Shown here: in pieces, positions 33,541 to 42,074 of the stretch | Position numbering within the stretch: the first letter of the stretch is position 1 | How the letters are laid out: every line of letters begins with the position of its first letter | From: Avichristensenella sp031549905 | GTDB lineage: Bacteria > Bacillota > Clostridia > Christensenellales > Aristaeellaceae | DNA length: 64,000 nucleotides | Direction: 5' to 3' | Assembly (NCBI GenBank): GCA_031549905.1 | Contig: JAVBPC010000085.1 | Location: forward strand, 21,436-85,435 | Program-made: the position numbers and the translations under genes | The notes under the pieces: model-generated | Seen by the model: the letters and a program-made list of their open reading frames with translations, nothing else | Told to the model about the DNA's origin: nothing | Databases searched by the model: none

Positions 33541-34487
33541 GGCACGCGCACGGGCACCTGCACGGTGTCCAGCAGGCCTGATAGGACTTTATCGGCGGTC
33601 AGCGCCTTCATGCGGGATTCGGGGCTGAGCATCACGCGGTGGGTCAGCACCGGCAGCGCCATCGCCTGGATATCCTCCGGCAAAACATAATCGCGCCCGT
33701 CCAGCAGCGCGCACGCCTGGCCCGCGCGAACCAGCGCGATCGCCCCGCGCGTGGATACGCCCAGCATCAGCGCCGAATGGCGGCGCGTAGCGGCGGCGAT
33801 GTTCGCGACATAGCTGCGCACCTCGCGCGAGCAGTACACTTCGCCCACGGCGGCCTGCATATCCAAAATATCCTGCGCGGAGCACACCGGCACCACCTGC
33901 GACAGCGGCGTCACCGGCGCGGAGTACCTTTCCAGGATGTCCATTTCGTCTTCCACTGACGGATAACCGATGGCCACGCGCATGAAGAAGCGGTCCATCT
34001 GCGCCTCCGGCAAAGGGTAAGTGCCGACGAACTCCACAGGGTTTTGCGTGGCCAGCACCAGAAACGGGCGCGGCAGCGGGCGTGTTACGCCATCCACTGT
34101 CACCTGCGCCTCTTCCATCACTTCCAGCAGCGAGGACTGCGTCTTGGGCGAGGTGCGGTTGATTTCATCGGCCAGCAGGATCTGGCTCATGACGGCGCCG
34201 GGCTTGTACTCCATCTCGCCCGTTTTGAAGTTGACGACGGAAAAGCCCGTCACATCGGAGGGCGTGACATCGGGCGTAAACTGAATGCGCTTGAACGAGC
34301 ACGCCAGCGATTTTGCCAGCGCGTGCGCCAGCGTGGTCTTGCCAACGCCCGGCACGTCTTCAATCAGAAGATGCCCCCGGCAGATCAGCGCGATCAGCGC
34401 AAGCTCGATAACCTCTTCTTTGCCCACGATGACCTGGGCGATGTTTTGCTCAAGCGCGCGGATCAGGCGGCGCGGGGATTGTTGCAT
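33537..34487 (-). CDS. MoxR-family AAA+ ATPase
   Basis: 316 aa. Walker A GVPGVGKTTLAHALA, Walker B ILLADEINRTSPKTQ, sensor 1 LVLATQNPVEFVGTYPLPEA, and an arginine-finger/lid region at the C-terminus. A chaperone-like ATPase that remodels DUF58/VWA partners. ATG 34487 is chosen because AAGGAG lies 10 nt upstream; the longer frame to 34526 would begin inside the promoter. First gene of the three-gene operon. Confidence 0.92.
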   Translation of the reverse strand: MQQSPRRLIRALEQNIAQVIVGKEEVIELALIALICRGHLLIEDVPGVGKTTLAHALAKSLACSFKRIQFTPDVTPSDVTGFSVVNFKTGEMEYKPGAVMSQILLADEINRTSPKTQSSLLEVMEEAQVTVDGVTRPLPRPFLVLATQNPVEFVGTYPLPEAQMDRFFMRVAIGYPSVEDEMDILERYSAPVTPLSQVVPVCSAQDILDMQAAVGEVYCSREVRSYVANIAAATRRHSALMLGVSTRGAIALVRAGQACALLDGRDYVLPEDIQAMALPVLTHRVMLSPESRMKALTADKVLSGLLDTVQVPVRVP

Positions 34488-34525
34488 AAGCGCGAAACTC
34501 CTTCTGGTAAAATGGCTCACAAGCA

Positions 34526-34554
34526 ATTATACCGGCAATACTTGAAAAGTACAA
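34526..34554 (-). promoter_or_regulatory. promoter of moxR operon
   Basis: Minus strand: TTGTAC (34554-34549), 17-nt spacer, TATAAT (34531-34526). Confidence 0.75.
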
Positions 34555-34618
34555 GCGTTCGTTGTATTCTTGAATTGTGCCCTGCAATTTTAATTAGACG
34601 CGCGAAAGAGAGAAAATC

Positions 34619-35341
34619 ATGCAAAACGCCCTGGTTCGCCGCGTGGATACGACAGATTCTACCAACCGCCTGGCGCGCGAGTGGGCACGCGAAGGCGCGA
34701 AAAACGGCGCGTTCGTTGTGGCGGCGGCGCAAACGGGCGGCAGGGGCCGGCGTGGCCGCGCGTGGGAGAGCGCGCCGGGGCTTGGGCTGTGGCTGTCCGC
34801 GATACTGCGCCCGGAAGCGCCCGAGGCGAAATGGCCGCTGCTGGCGTACGCGGCGGCGCTGTCCGTGGCGGATGCGATCATGGCGCTAACTGGGAAAGAG
34901 CCGTTCATCAAATGGCCAAACGACATTCTGATTGATGGCCGGAAGGTTTGCGGTATTCTGCTGGAAAGGGACGGGGATGCTGTGATCATCGGAATCGGCA
35001 TCAACGTGATGCATCAGCCGGATGATTTCCCGCAGGTGCTGCGGGGCACCGCAACCTCGCTTGCCATGGCATGCGATACGCCGATATCGCCGCAAGATAT
35101 TGAAATCCCATTGATGGAAAGCCTGACGGCCCGCGCGCGCGCGTGGGACTTTCTGCCGGAGTATCGCGCCCGCTGCGGCACGCTTGGCCGCGCGGTGCGG
35201 GTGGAAGCGCCGGGCGAAACCTTTTTCGGCACGGCAAGCGGCATCACGGAGGACGGCGCGCTTGCGGTAACACTGGAAAGCGGCGAGGTGCGCCCGGTGT
35301 TCGCGGGCGACGTGACCATACGGGACGGAGGCATTGCATGA
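34619..35341 (+). CDS. birA: biotin--[acetyl-CoA-carboxylase] ligase
   Basis: Activates biotin with ATP and attaches it to biotin carrier proteins. 240 aa, so it lacks the N-terminal DNA-binding domain of bifunctional BirA and should not act as a repressor. Motifs: GGRGRRGRAWES (ATP/biotin loop, about 40-51), PFIKWPNDILID with the KWPND signature, and GIGINV. An SH3-like C-terminal domain follows. It overlaps acpS by 4 bases. Confidence 0.94.
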   Translation: MQNALVRRVDTTDSTNRLAREWAREGAKNGAFVVAAAQTGGRGRRGRAWESAPGLGLWLSAILRPEAPEAKWPLLAYAAALSVADAIMALTGKEPFIKWPNDILIDGRKVCGILLERDGDAVIIGIGINVMHQPDDFPQVLRGTATSLAMACDTPISPQDIEIPLMESLTARARAWDFLPEYRARCGTLGRAVRVEAPGETFFGTASGITEDGALAVTLESGEVRPVFAGDVTIRDGGIA

Positions 35342-35712
35342 TCCTTGGCATCGGCATAGACCTGTGCGAAATAGACCGGGCAGAAAAAGCCCTGGAACAG
35401 GGCGGCTTTCTGCGCCGTTTTTTTACTGAAGAGGAAGCGATTTACATCGAGGGGCGCGGCAGGGGCGCTGCGCAGTCGCTGGCCGGGCATTTCGCGGCGA
35501 AGGAAGCGCTGCTCAAGGCGATGGGCACCGGCATCGCGATGCCGCTGACCGATATCGCGGTCACCCACAACGAGCGCGGCGCGCCCGGGTTCAGCCTCAC
35601 CGGCAAGGCAAGCGAAATGCTGCACCAGATGGGCGCGGCGCGCGTGCACCTGAGCATCACCCATACGGACCGGACGGCGGCGGCTGTCGCCATCATCGAA
35701 GGGGGAGACTGA
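35338..35712 (+). CDS. acpS: holo-[acyl-carrier-protein] synthase
   Basis: Transfers phosphopantetheine from CoA to acyl carrier protein. 124 aa, standard length. Mg-binding residues: Asp8 in GIGIDLCEIDR and Glu in HFAAKEALLKAMG. ATG 35338 overlaps the birA stop. The in-frame sequence upstream is antisense-like shadow inside birA. Confidence 0.95.
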   Translation: MILGIGIDLCEIDRAEKALEQGGFLRRFFTEEEAIYIEGRGRGAAQSLAGHFAAKEALLKAMGTGIAMPLTDIAVTHNERGAPGFSLTGKASEMLHQMGAARVHLSITHTDRTAAAVAIIEGGD

Positions 35713-35714
35713 CT

Positions 35715-37187
35715 TTGCCTTGGATTATTACGCCGAAAGCCATGCGCGCGCAGGAGGCCGAGTGGATCGCCTCCGGCCGCGTGACGGGATACGAACTGAT
35801 GGAGCGCGCCGCCCGCGCGGTGGCGGATGCGGCGCTTCAAATGACAGACGGCGGCGTGCTGTTCTTCCTGGGCCCCGGCAACAACGCGGGGGACGGTTAT
35901 GCCGCCGCCAGGATGCTGCACGAGGCCGGGCGCAAGGTGCACCTGTGGTCGTTTGCGCCGCTGGATGGGCTGCCAAAGGATGCGCGCCGCAACATGGAAC
36001 TGTGCCGCCAAGCGGGCCTGCGCATCGAAACCAAACCAATCCTGCACCCGGATAGCCTGCCCGAGGGCATCGGGCTGTTTGTGGATGCGCTGTTCGGCAC
36101 GGGGCTATCGCGCCAACTGCCGCTTGCGTATGAGGACGCGATATACTTCCTGAACGCCTGGAGCCCTGCGACGCTGGCCATCGATATGCCGACCGGCGAC
36201 GACGAGGTGGCGGTGCAGGCGAAAAAGACCATCACATTTCACCGGATGAAAACGGCCCATGTGTTCTACCCGGGCCGCGCTTGCGCCGGGGAGATTGAGG
36301 TGGCCGAGATCGGCCTGCCGGATGTGCGCGGCGAAGGGGAGTATTGGCTGCTGGATGATGAGATCGCCCGGTACCTGCTGATCCCCCGCGCGCCGGATGC
36401 GCACAAGGGTACCTGCGGCCATGCGCTGATCGCCGCCGGCAGCTACGGAATGGCGGGCGCGGCGGCGCTGTGCACAGAAGCCGCGATCCGCGCGGGCGCT
36501 GGGCTTGTGACGGCGCTGTGCCCAGCTGAAATCATTCCAATATTGCAAACCCTTGTGCCCTGCGCAATGGCACAGCCGTTTGATAAGGCGGGCAAAACAC
36601 CGGACATAACCCTTGAAAGGGTGTTACCCGGCAAAACCGCCGCGGCCGTAGGCCCCGGCCTTGGCCGAGGCAAACATGCCGATTTGCTGCTGAAAACCCT
36701 CCGCGCCGCGCAAATTCGCCAGGTGTGGGATGCCGATGCGCTCAATTGGCTGTCTTCCGGGCAGGATATACACCTGGGGGCGCAGTTTGTGATCACGCCG
36801 CACCCCGGCGAGGCCGCGCGGCTGCTGAACATGCCCACAGCGGATATTCTGAAAGACCCCATCGCCGCAGCCGATGCGCTGCACGGAAAAACCGGCGCGA
36901 CGGTGGTGCTGAAGGGTGCGACGACGGTGATCATCGGCAGCGACCCGCGCATGCCCGTAAGGCGCGGCGCGCTGCACGCGGGCGGTTCCCCCGGAATGGC
37001 TACCGGCGGCACGGGAGACGTGCTGACGGGCCTGATAGCAGGCTTTCTTGCGCAGGGAAACCGCCCGTTTGAGGCCGCCTGCGCGGGGGTATACCACCAT
37101 GGGCTGGCCGGTGTACGCGCGGCAGAACTCCGCGGTGTCAGATCCATGTCCGCGGGTGACCTTCTTGAAGCCGTGCGCATAGACTAA
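35715..37187 (+). CDS. nnr: bifunctional NAD(P)H-hydrate epimerase / ADP-dependent dehydratase
   Basis: Repairs hydrated NAD(P)H. 490 aa: N-terminal YjeF_N epimerase domain (about 1-205; FLGPGNNAGDGYAAARML) and C-terminal ribokinase-like dehydratase (about 215-490; AVGPGLGRG and GGTGDVLTGLIAG). The TTG start has GGGGGAG 8 nt upstream; the only ATG nearby would cut the N-terminus. It lies 2 bases after acpS in the common Clostridial acpS-nnr arrangement. Confidence 0.95.
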   Translation: MPWIITPKAMRAQEAEWIASGRVTGYELMERAARAVADAALQMTDGGVLFFLGPGNNAGDGYAAARMLHEAGRKVHLWSFAPLDGLPKDARRNMELCRQAGLRIETKPILHPDSLPEGIGLFVDALFGTGLSRQLPLAYEDAIYFLNAWSPATLAIDMPTGDDEVAVQAKKTITFHRMKTAHVFYPGRACAGEIEVAEIGLPDVRGEGEYWLLDDEIARYLLIPRAPDAHKGTCGHALIAAGSYGMAGAAALCTEAAIRAGAGLVTALCPAEIIPILQTLVPCAMAQPFDKAGKTPDITLERVLPGKTAAAVGPGLGRGKHADLLLKTLRAAQIRQVWDADALNWLSSGQDIHLGAQFVITPHPGEAARLLNMPTADILKDPIAAADALHGKTGATVVLKGATTVIIGSDPRMPVRRGALHAGGSPGMATGGTGDVLTGLIAGFLAQGNRPFEAACAGVYHHGLAGVRAAELRGVRSMSAGDLLEAVRID

Positions 37188-37247
37188 CACCGAGAGAGCG
37201 AAAGGGAGGATGCAACAAAGGAGAATTGATCTCGGAGTGTGACATCC

Positions 37248-37601
37248 ATGACAACCGTAAAGCGCGGCGAAATTTACAGCGCCGATCTGAACCCGGTTCT
37301 GGGTTCGGAGCAAGGCGGAATCCGCCCGGTGCTTATTATACAAAATGACGTTGGCAACCGTTTCAGCCCGACCGTGATCGTGCTGGCGATCACCTCACAA
37401 ACAAGAAAAACGCACCTGCCCACGCATGTGGAGGTGGCCGCCGGGGAATCGGGCCTTACAAAGCCCTCAATCATTCTGGCGGAACAGATGCGTACATTGG
37501 AAAAGCGCCGCCTGCACAAGCGGATGGGCGCGCTTTCCCCGGAAGAGATGACGCTGGTGGATGGGGCGATCCTGGCCTCGCTTGGGTTTCAGGCAGTATG
37601 A
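37248..37601 (+). CDS. mazF: MazF/PemK-type mRNA interferase (NdoA-like)
   Basis: 117-aa sequence-specific endoribonuclease, closely resembling Bacillus NdoA: VKRGEIYSADLNPVLGSEQG, GIRPVLIIQNDVGNRFSPTV and IILAEQMRTLEKRRL. The Arg and Thr/Ser needed for cleavage are in these blocks. CGGAGTG precedes the ATG. No antitoxin gene (MazE/NdoAI) lies upstream: only 60 bases separate it from nnr, and downstream is a repeat. The antitoxin may be encoded elsewhere. Confidence 0.92.
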   Translation: MTTVKRGEIYSADLNPVLGSEQGGIRPVLIIQNDVGNRFSPTVIVLAITSQTRKTHLPTHVEVAAGESGLTKPSIILAEQMRTLEKRRLHKRMGALSPEEMTLVDGAILASLGFQAV

Positions 37602-37607
37602 CGTGGT

Positions 37608-37772
37608 AAAAGGGGGACACGTCCCCCTTTTAGAAACCCCCTCACGCCCTTCCGGGCGTGCAAGGAATGTTTTCAAACAGCAAGCTGTTTGAAAACTCCC
37701 CGCCCGACCGGCAAAGCCGGTCGATACGATTGAATACGAAGGGGCTTCTGCCCCTTCGTGCAACCCCGGGGG
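37608..37772 (+). repeat. R2 structured repeat, copy 1
   Basis: About 165-nt string of hairpins after mazF: AAAAGGGGGAC/GTCCCCCTTTT (37608-37631, itself a good terminator), CACGCCC/GGGCGTG (37643-37660), TTTTCAAACAGC/GCTGTTTGAAAA (37670-37695), GACCGGC/GCCGGTC (37706-37722), CGAAGGGGC/GCCCCTTCG (37737-37758). The same order recurs at 40032-40275 with compensatory differences. No coding capacity is supported. Confidence 0.75.
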
Positions 37773-37802
37773 AAGAGACGGGGGGTTACCTACAGATTTA
37801 AC

Positions 37803-37827
37803 GGGGGGCATCGTCCCCTTTTTTTAC
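37803..37827 (+). terminator. terminator-like hairpin before yitT
   Basis: GGGG/CCCC stem with a short loop followed by TTTTTTT, 21 nt upstream of the YitT start. It could end read-through from mazF/R2 or attenuate YitT expression. Confidence 0.5.
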
Positions 37828-37847
37828 AGAACGAACGGGGGACAAGC

Positions 37848-38714
37848 ATGGACTTGATCAAGGGCCGGGCATTCCGGCAGTGGGCATCACTGATCATCGG
37901 CGCGATAATTTCCGCGCTGCCGTTTCCGCTGTTTTTTGTCGGCAACAGCATCGCGCCCGGCGGGGTTACGGGCCTTGCCACCGTGCTGAACGGGATTATC
38001 CCCGTGCCCATCGGCACGATGGCGCTGGTGCTGAACCTGCCGCTGTTTTTGATTGGCTGGCGCAGGATGGGCCGCGCGTTCGCGGTCAAGTCGCTGATCG
38101 CCATGGTGATCCTCTCTGCCGCAATTGACCTGCTGCCCCTGGATGTCGCTACAGACGACCCGCTGCTGGCCGCGATATTCGGCGGCGCGCTGCTGGGGTT
38201 TGGGATCGCCTTGGTGATACGCGGCGGGGGCACCACCGGTGGCACGGATATGGCCGCCGCGATGATCCACCAGCGCTTCCCGGTGGTCACCGTGGGCGGC
38301 GTGTTGCTGTCGCTGGACTGTGTGATCATCCTTTTGTCCGCGATTGTGTTTGACCTGTCGGCGGCGCTGGTGTCGATGATCGCGCTGTTCATGGCCACGC
38401 AGGTGATGGACCGCGTGATCGAGGGCTTCGGCAGCGCGAAGGCGTTCTTTGTGTTCTCCGCGCGCACGGATGCCATTGCCGCAGCCGTTATGGAAAGGCT
38501 GCAGCGCGGCGCGACATTTTTGCACGCCAGGGGTGCGTTCAGCGGCCAGGAAAAAGATGTGCTGCTGTGCGTGGTGACAAGGCTTCAAATCCCGCAGTTC
38601 AAGGCCATTGTGACCCAGATTGACCCCGAAGCGTTCATGATGGTGACGGATGTGCGTGAGGCGCTGGGTGAAGGGTTCACGCAACCACAGAAACAAGGGG
38701 AACGCCCTCGTTGA
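37848..38714 (+). CDS. YitT family membrane protein (DUF161/DUF2179)
   Basis: 288 aa. Five to six N-terminal transmembrane helices with the YitT signature PGGVTGLATVLNG and RGGGTTGGTDMAAAMIHQ, then a C-terminal cytoplasmic DUF2179 domain (about 215-280; RGATFLHARGAFSGQEKDVL). Function unresolved across the family. ATG 37848 has AACGGGGGA upstream; the extension back to 37758 comes from the repeat region. Confidence 0.9.
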   Translation: MDLIKGRAFRQWASLIIGAIISALPFPLFFVGNSIAPGGVTGLATVLNGIIPVPIGTMALVLNLPLFLIGWRRMGRAFAVKSLIAMVILSAAIDLLPLDVATDDPLLAAIFGGALLGFGIALVIRGGGTTGGTDMAAAMIHQRFPVVTVGGVLLSLDCVIILLSAIVFDLSAALVSMIALFMATQVMDRVIEGFGSAKAFFVFSARTDAIAAAVMERLQRGATFLHARGAFSGQEKDVLLCVVTRLQIPQFKAIVTQIDPEAFMMVTDVREALGEGFTQPQKQGERPR

Positions 38715-38739
38715 CACCCGCTGCAAGGGGTGTTACGAT
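38711..38739 (+). promoter_or_regulatory. promoter of the zinc dehydrogenase gene
   Basis: TTGACA (38711-38716), 17-nt spacer, TACGAT (38734-38739), overlapping the YitT stop; it gives a 36-nt leader. Confidence 0.7.
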
Positions 38740-38781
38740 AGGTACATACAATATGGATGTTGAAACGAAAGGAAACCGATC

Positions 38782-40023
38782 ATGCAAACCAAAGCACTGC
38801 GCCTTTACGGCAAAAATGACCTGAGGCTGGAAACGTTCGAGCTGCCGCCGATCACCGAGGGAGAGATTCTTTGCCGTGTCGTGTCGGATAGCGTGTGCAT
38901 GTCATCATATAAGGCTGCGATCCAGGGCGCGGACCACAAGCGCGTGCCGGATGACGTCGCTGAAAATCCGATCATCATCGGTCATGAGTTTTGTGGAGAA
39001 ATCGTCGAAGTCGGCGCGAAATGGAAGGATCAGTTCGCCAAAGGCGACCGCTTTGCCATTCAGCCTGCGCTGAACTACAAGGGTTCGCTGGCGTCTCCGG
39101 GCTATTCCTATGCCTATATGGGCGGCGCGGCAACGTATATCGTGCTCTCTCACGAGGTGATGGAGCTTGGCTGCCTGCTGCCGTACAGCGGCAAGAGCTT
39201 CTTTGACGGTTCCCTCGCGGAGCCCATGAGCTGCATTATCGGCGCGTTCCATGCGTCATACCACACCCAAAATGGCGTGTACACGCATGAAATGGGCATC
39301 AAAGAGGGCGGCATGGCGGCGATTCTGGCGGGCACGGGGCCGATGGGCCTTGGCGCGATCGATTACGCGCTGCATGGGCCGCGCCGCCCCGGCGTGCTCG
39401 TCGTCACTGACATCGACCAGGCGCGCCTTGACCGTGCGCAGGCGCTGTTTTCGGTGGAAGAAGCCGCGAAGATGGGTGTCAAGCTGTATTACATGGATGG
39501 CAAGAGCGACGACGCGCTGCGCGCCGTTACCGGCGGCCAGGGGTTTGACGACGTGTTTGTGTTCGCGCCGGTAAGGCCCGTGGTGGAGCAGGCCGACCGC
39601 ATTTTGGGCCGCGACGGCTGTCTGAACTTCTTTGCGGGCCCGTCAGACCCCACGTTCTCCGCGCAGATGAACTTCTACAATGTGCATTACGGCTCCACGC
39701 ACATTTGCGGTACCAGCGGCGGCAACATCGATGACATGAAAGAGGCGCTTGAGATGAGCGCCGGGGGGCTGATCCGCCCGGCCTGCATGGTGACGCATGT
39801 GGGCGGCCTGTCCGCGGCGGCCGAGACCACGCTGAACCTGCCGAAGATTCCCGGCGGGAAGAAGCTGATTTACACGCACATCGATATGCCGCTGACCGCC
39901 ATCGCCGACTTTGAGAAGTTGGGCGAAACGGACGCGCGGTTTGCAAGGCTGCATGAACTTTGCGCCAAGCATACCATGCTGTGGAACGCTGAGGCGGAGC
40001 AGTACGTGCTGTCGGCGTTTTGA
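38782..40023 (+). CDS. zinc-binding alcohol dehydrogenase (L-sorbose-1-phosphate reductase-like)
   Basis: 413-aa medium-chain dehydrogenase. Catalytic zinc residues are visible: Cys in SDSVCMSSYK and His-Glu in IIIGHEFCGEIVEVG. The nucleotide fold is AAILAGTGPMGLGAIDYAL. The structural four-Cys lobe is absent, and a region (about 215-300) is larger than in ADHs, as in SorE-type sugar-phosphate reductases. AAAGGAAAC precedes the ATG. It probably acts on a sugar phosphate or polyol; the substrate is inferred. Confidence 0.82.
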   Translation: MQTKALRLYGKNDLRLETFELPPITEGEILCRVVSDSVCMSSYKAAIQGADHKRVPDDVAENPIIIGHEFCGEIVEVGAKWKDQFAKGDRFAIQPALNYKGSLASPGYSYAYMGGAATYIVLSHEVMELGCLLPYSGKSFFDGSLAEPMSCIIGAFHASYHTQNGVYTHEMGIKEGGMAAILAGTGPMGLGAIDYALHGPRRPGVLVVTDIDQARLDRAQALFSVEEAAKMGVKLYYMDGKSDDALRAVTGGQGFDDVFVFAPVRPVVEQADRILGRDGCLNFFAGPSDPTFSAQMNFYNVHYGSTHICGTSGGNIDDMKEALEMSAGGLIRPACMVTHVGGLSAAAETTLNLPKIPGGKKLIYTHIDMPLTAIADFEKLGETDARFARLHELCAKHTMLWNAEAEQYVLSAF

Positions 40024-40031
40024 TCGCGGGT

Positions 40032-40275
40032 ACAAGGGGGACACATAAACGTCCGCCTGTAAGGCGGACCGAGGGCGAGCAAATTGAAAATTTGCCGCCC
40101 GAAGCCCGGCGACGCCGCAGGCGTTGACGGGGTGCGTCCCCCTTGTAAGAACCCCCTCATGGCCTTCCGGCCATGAAAGGAATGTTTTCCTGCGGAAAAC
40201 TCCCCGCCCGACCGGCAAAGCCGGTCGATACGATTGAAGTCGAGGGGCTTCGACCCCTCGAGCACCCCGGGGATA
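40032..40275 (+). repeat. R2 structured repeat, copy 2 with loop insertion
   Basis: Same hairpin series as 37608-37772, but the first stem (ACAAGGGGGAC 40032-40042, GTCCCCCTTGT 40136-40146) now encloses a 93-nt insert carrying three further hairpins (GTCCGCC/GGCGGAC, GGGC-CAAATT/AATTTG-GCCC, CGACGCC/GGCGTTG). Then CATGGCC/GGCCATG, TTTTCC/GGAAAA, GACCGGC/GCCGGTC and TCGAGGGG/CCCCTCGA. It follows the dehydrogenase stop by 9 bases. Confidence 0.75.
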
Positions 40276-40296
40276 GTGCCGTTTTCTTCCAAATGC

Positions 40297-40353
40297 TTTA
40301 CATTCCTGGGGAGATGGACTACAATAACTAGATGGGATTTCTGCAGAAATCCC
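40297..40353 (+). promoter_or_regulatory. promoter and palindrome before GNAT genes
   Basis: TTTACA (40297-40302), 17-nt spacer, TACAAT (40320-40325). Immediately downstream lies the perfect 20-bp palindrome GGGATTTCTGCAGAAATCCC (40334-40353) followed by TTTTA: an operator, or a weak terminator/attenuator in the leader. Confidence 0.65.
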
Positions 40354-40423
40354 TTTTATGGCGTAACACCATCGATGCCGCGCCAACCAAAGCCGAGATT
40401 TTTCCCCGGGAGGAACACTGCCA

Positions 40424-41236
40424 GTGCCAAGGATCCAATACTCCGCCACCACCTTGCCCGGCGTCCCCCGGGAGAACGCGTTTTATGTGCTGGATGATTC
40501 CGGCATGCGCAGCGGCAACGCGGCGGTTGTGGAGTATGTGAACCATCAGATATTTCCGGACAGGCCGCTGAACTATTATGTCAGCATCAATGCGCTGGAT
40601 CAGCGCTCCTTTGATGTGCTGATGGGCGCGGTGTTTGCCAGAGCGTATGCCCTGCGCGCAAGGCATCCTAAACTGCCGGCGCGCATCTACGCGCCGTGCC
40701 AGCCGCAGGATGTCCGCCTGCTGCAAAGCCTTTCCTTTTACGGATTTTTGAACGATGACGCCGTGATCCGCGTGCGCCGCGTGCTTTCCCAGTCGGACAG
40801 GCCGCCCACGCCGCCGGTCGGCTGTTCGCTGGCCCCCGTCGTGCTGGAAGATGAGCAGGACTTTGAGGGCCTGCTGGCGCGCGTGAACGCGTATTCCGTT
40901 ACCGTGCGCGGGATGGACTGGCTGAACCGCCTTCGGCAGGAGCAGCTGTTCGCGGTGCTGGGCGTGTGGCAGGAGCAAAGGCTGTTGGGCGAAATCATTC
41001 TGACCGCGTATGGCGCGGAGGGCCGCGTGGAGATGATCTACACCCGCCCGGAGGCCAGGCGGCGCGGCGTGGCGACCGCGCTGCTCAGCCACGCGGGGGA
41101 ACTGCTGCTCAGAAGCGGCATTAGAACCCTGACCGCCGAGGTGTGGCGGCGCAATGTGCCCGCGATGACGCTGTTCAACTCCAGGCGGTTTGACAGCATC
41201 CAGCCGACTATTTTATACCCGGGGAGAAATGTATGA
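40424..41236 (+). CDS. GNAT family N-acetyltransferase
   Basis: 270 aa. The C-terminal half (about 135-265) holds the GNAT fold with acetyl-CoA loop YTRPEARRRGVATALLSHA (motif A) and LTAEVWRRNVPAMTLFNSRRF (motif B). The N-terminal half (LPARIYAPCQPQDVRLLQSL, SFYGFLNDDAVIRVRR) resembles a degenerate second GNAT domain. GTG start, GGGAGGAAC upstream. Substrate unknown. It overlaps the next GNAT gene by 4 bases. Confidence 0.82.
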   Translation: MPRIQYSATTLPGVPRENAFYVLDDSGMRSGNAAVVEYVNHQIFPDRPLNYYVSINALDQRSFDVLMGAVFARAYALRARHPKLPARIYAPCQPQDVRLLQSLSFYGFLNDDAVIRVRRVLSQSDRPPTPPVGCSLAPVVLEDEQDFEGLLARVNAYSVTVRGMDWLNRLRQEQLFAVLGVWQEQRLLGEIILTAYGAEGRVEMIYTRPEARRRGVATALLSHAGELLLRSGIRTLTAEVWRRNVPAMTLFNSRRFDSIQPTILYPGRNV

Positions 41237-42060
41237 GCTGCTGTTTGCTGAAGGGGGACGACAAGCGCGCCGCCCTTTCTTTATTTTCCGAAAACCCGCT
41301 GCATGCCATCGCCCGTGCCGGCTGCGAAGGCCTGGTGAATATGCGTGTAATCGCGGACGATCCCATTGCCCCCACGGCGGCCATCGCGGTGCTGGAGCGC
41401 TTCGGTGTGGGCTTTGCCGCGGGCAGTGCGGACAGAGGCGCTGAACTGCTGGAAACGCTGCGCGGCTGGCACGCGTGGTTTGAGCTGAACGACCCGCCCG
41501 CCGATTGGTATCCGCACCTGGCCGCGTGGAGCAAAAAGAGCCACGCCACGGTGCGATACGCGTTTGAATCGGACAGGAAAGCCTTTCCCGTAGAAAAGCT
41601 GCGCGCGCTGGCGACGCCGCCGGAGGGCTGCACCCTCCGCCTGTATGATGAAGCGCTGCTGCGGCAGGCGCTCACCGCCCCCTGGTCGGAGGACCAGCAG
41701 GGCGCGTTCATAACGCCGGGGGATTTTCTTGGGAGAGGCATGGGCGTCGCACTGCTGGATGGAGAAGGCGCGCTGCTGTCGGGTTGCACAAGCTTCTGTC
41801 GCCACGCGGATGGGTTCGAAATCCAGGTGGATACGCACCCCGACCACCGGGGAAAGGGCTACGCCAGCTGCGTGAGCGCGGCATTCATTCTTGAAGCGCT
41901 TGGCAGGGGCATGACCCCGTGCTGGGATGCGGCGAATGCGACATCTTTCCGCCTGGCGGAAAAGCTGGGGTTTGTGTTCACGCGCGCGTACCCGGCGTGG
42001 ATATTGGTGACCGAAAAGGAGACGGAAGAGACGATCGCGCAAAAGGTGATCGGCAGCTAA
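41233..42060 (+). CDS. GNAT acetyltransferase (PF12746-like)
   Basis: 275 aa. The N-terminal helical segment GFAAGSADRGAELLETLRG (about 56-76) precedes a GNAT domain with QVDTHPDHRGKGYASCVSAA (acetyl-CoA loop, about 196-215) and PCWDAANATSFRLAEKLGF. The pattern of conserved C-terminal Trp-Asp and Asn-x-x-S matches the GNAT_acetyltran family. Target unknown. Coupled to the upstream GNAT and the downstream metallohydrolase. Confidence 0.85.
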   Translation: MSCCLLKGDDKRAALSLFSENPLHAIARAGCEGLVNMRVIADDPIAPTAAIAVLERFGVGFAAGSADRGAELLETLRGWHAWFELNDPPADWYPHLAAWSKKSHATVRYAFESDRKAFPVEKLRALATPPEGCTLRLYDEALLRQALTAPWSEDQQGAFITPGDFLGRGMGVALLDGEGALLSGCTSFCRHADGFEIQVDTHPDHRGKGYASCVSAAFILEALGRGMTPCWDAANATSFRLAEKLGFVFTRAYPAWILVTEKETEETIAQKVIGS

Positions 42061-42074
42061 TAGGAGGAAACCGT

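Noticed and set aside
37467..37811. Minus-strand frame over R2 copy 1, similar to one over 39643-40452
   Set aside because: The shared peptide (GVEAP, RPEGREGV-type segments) is just translation of the R2 repeat; not a protein family.
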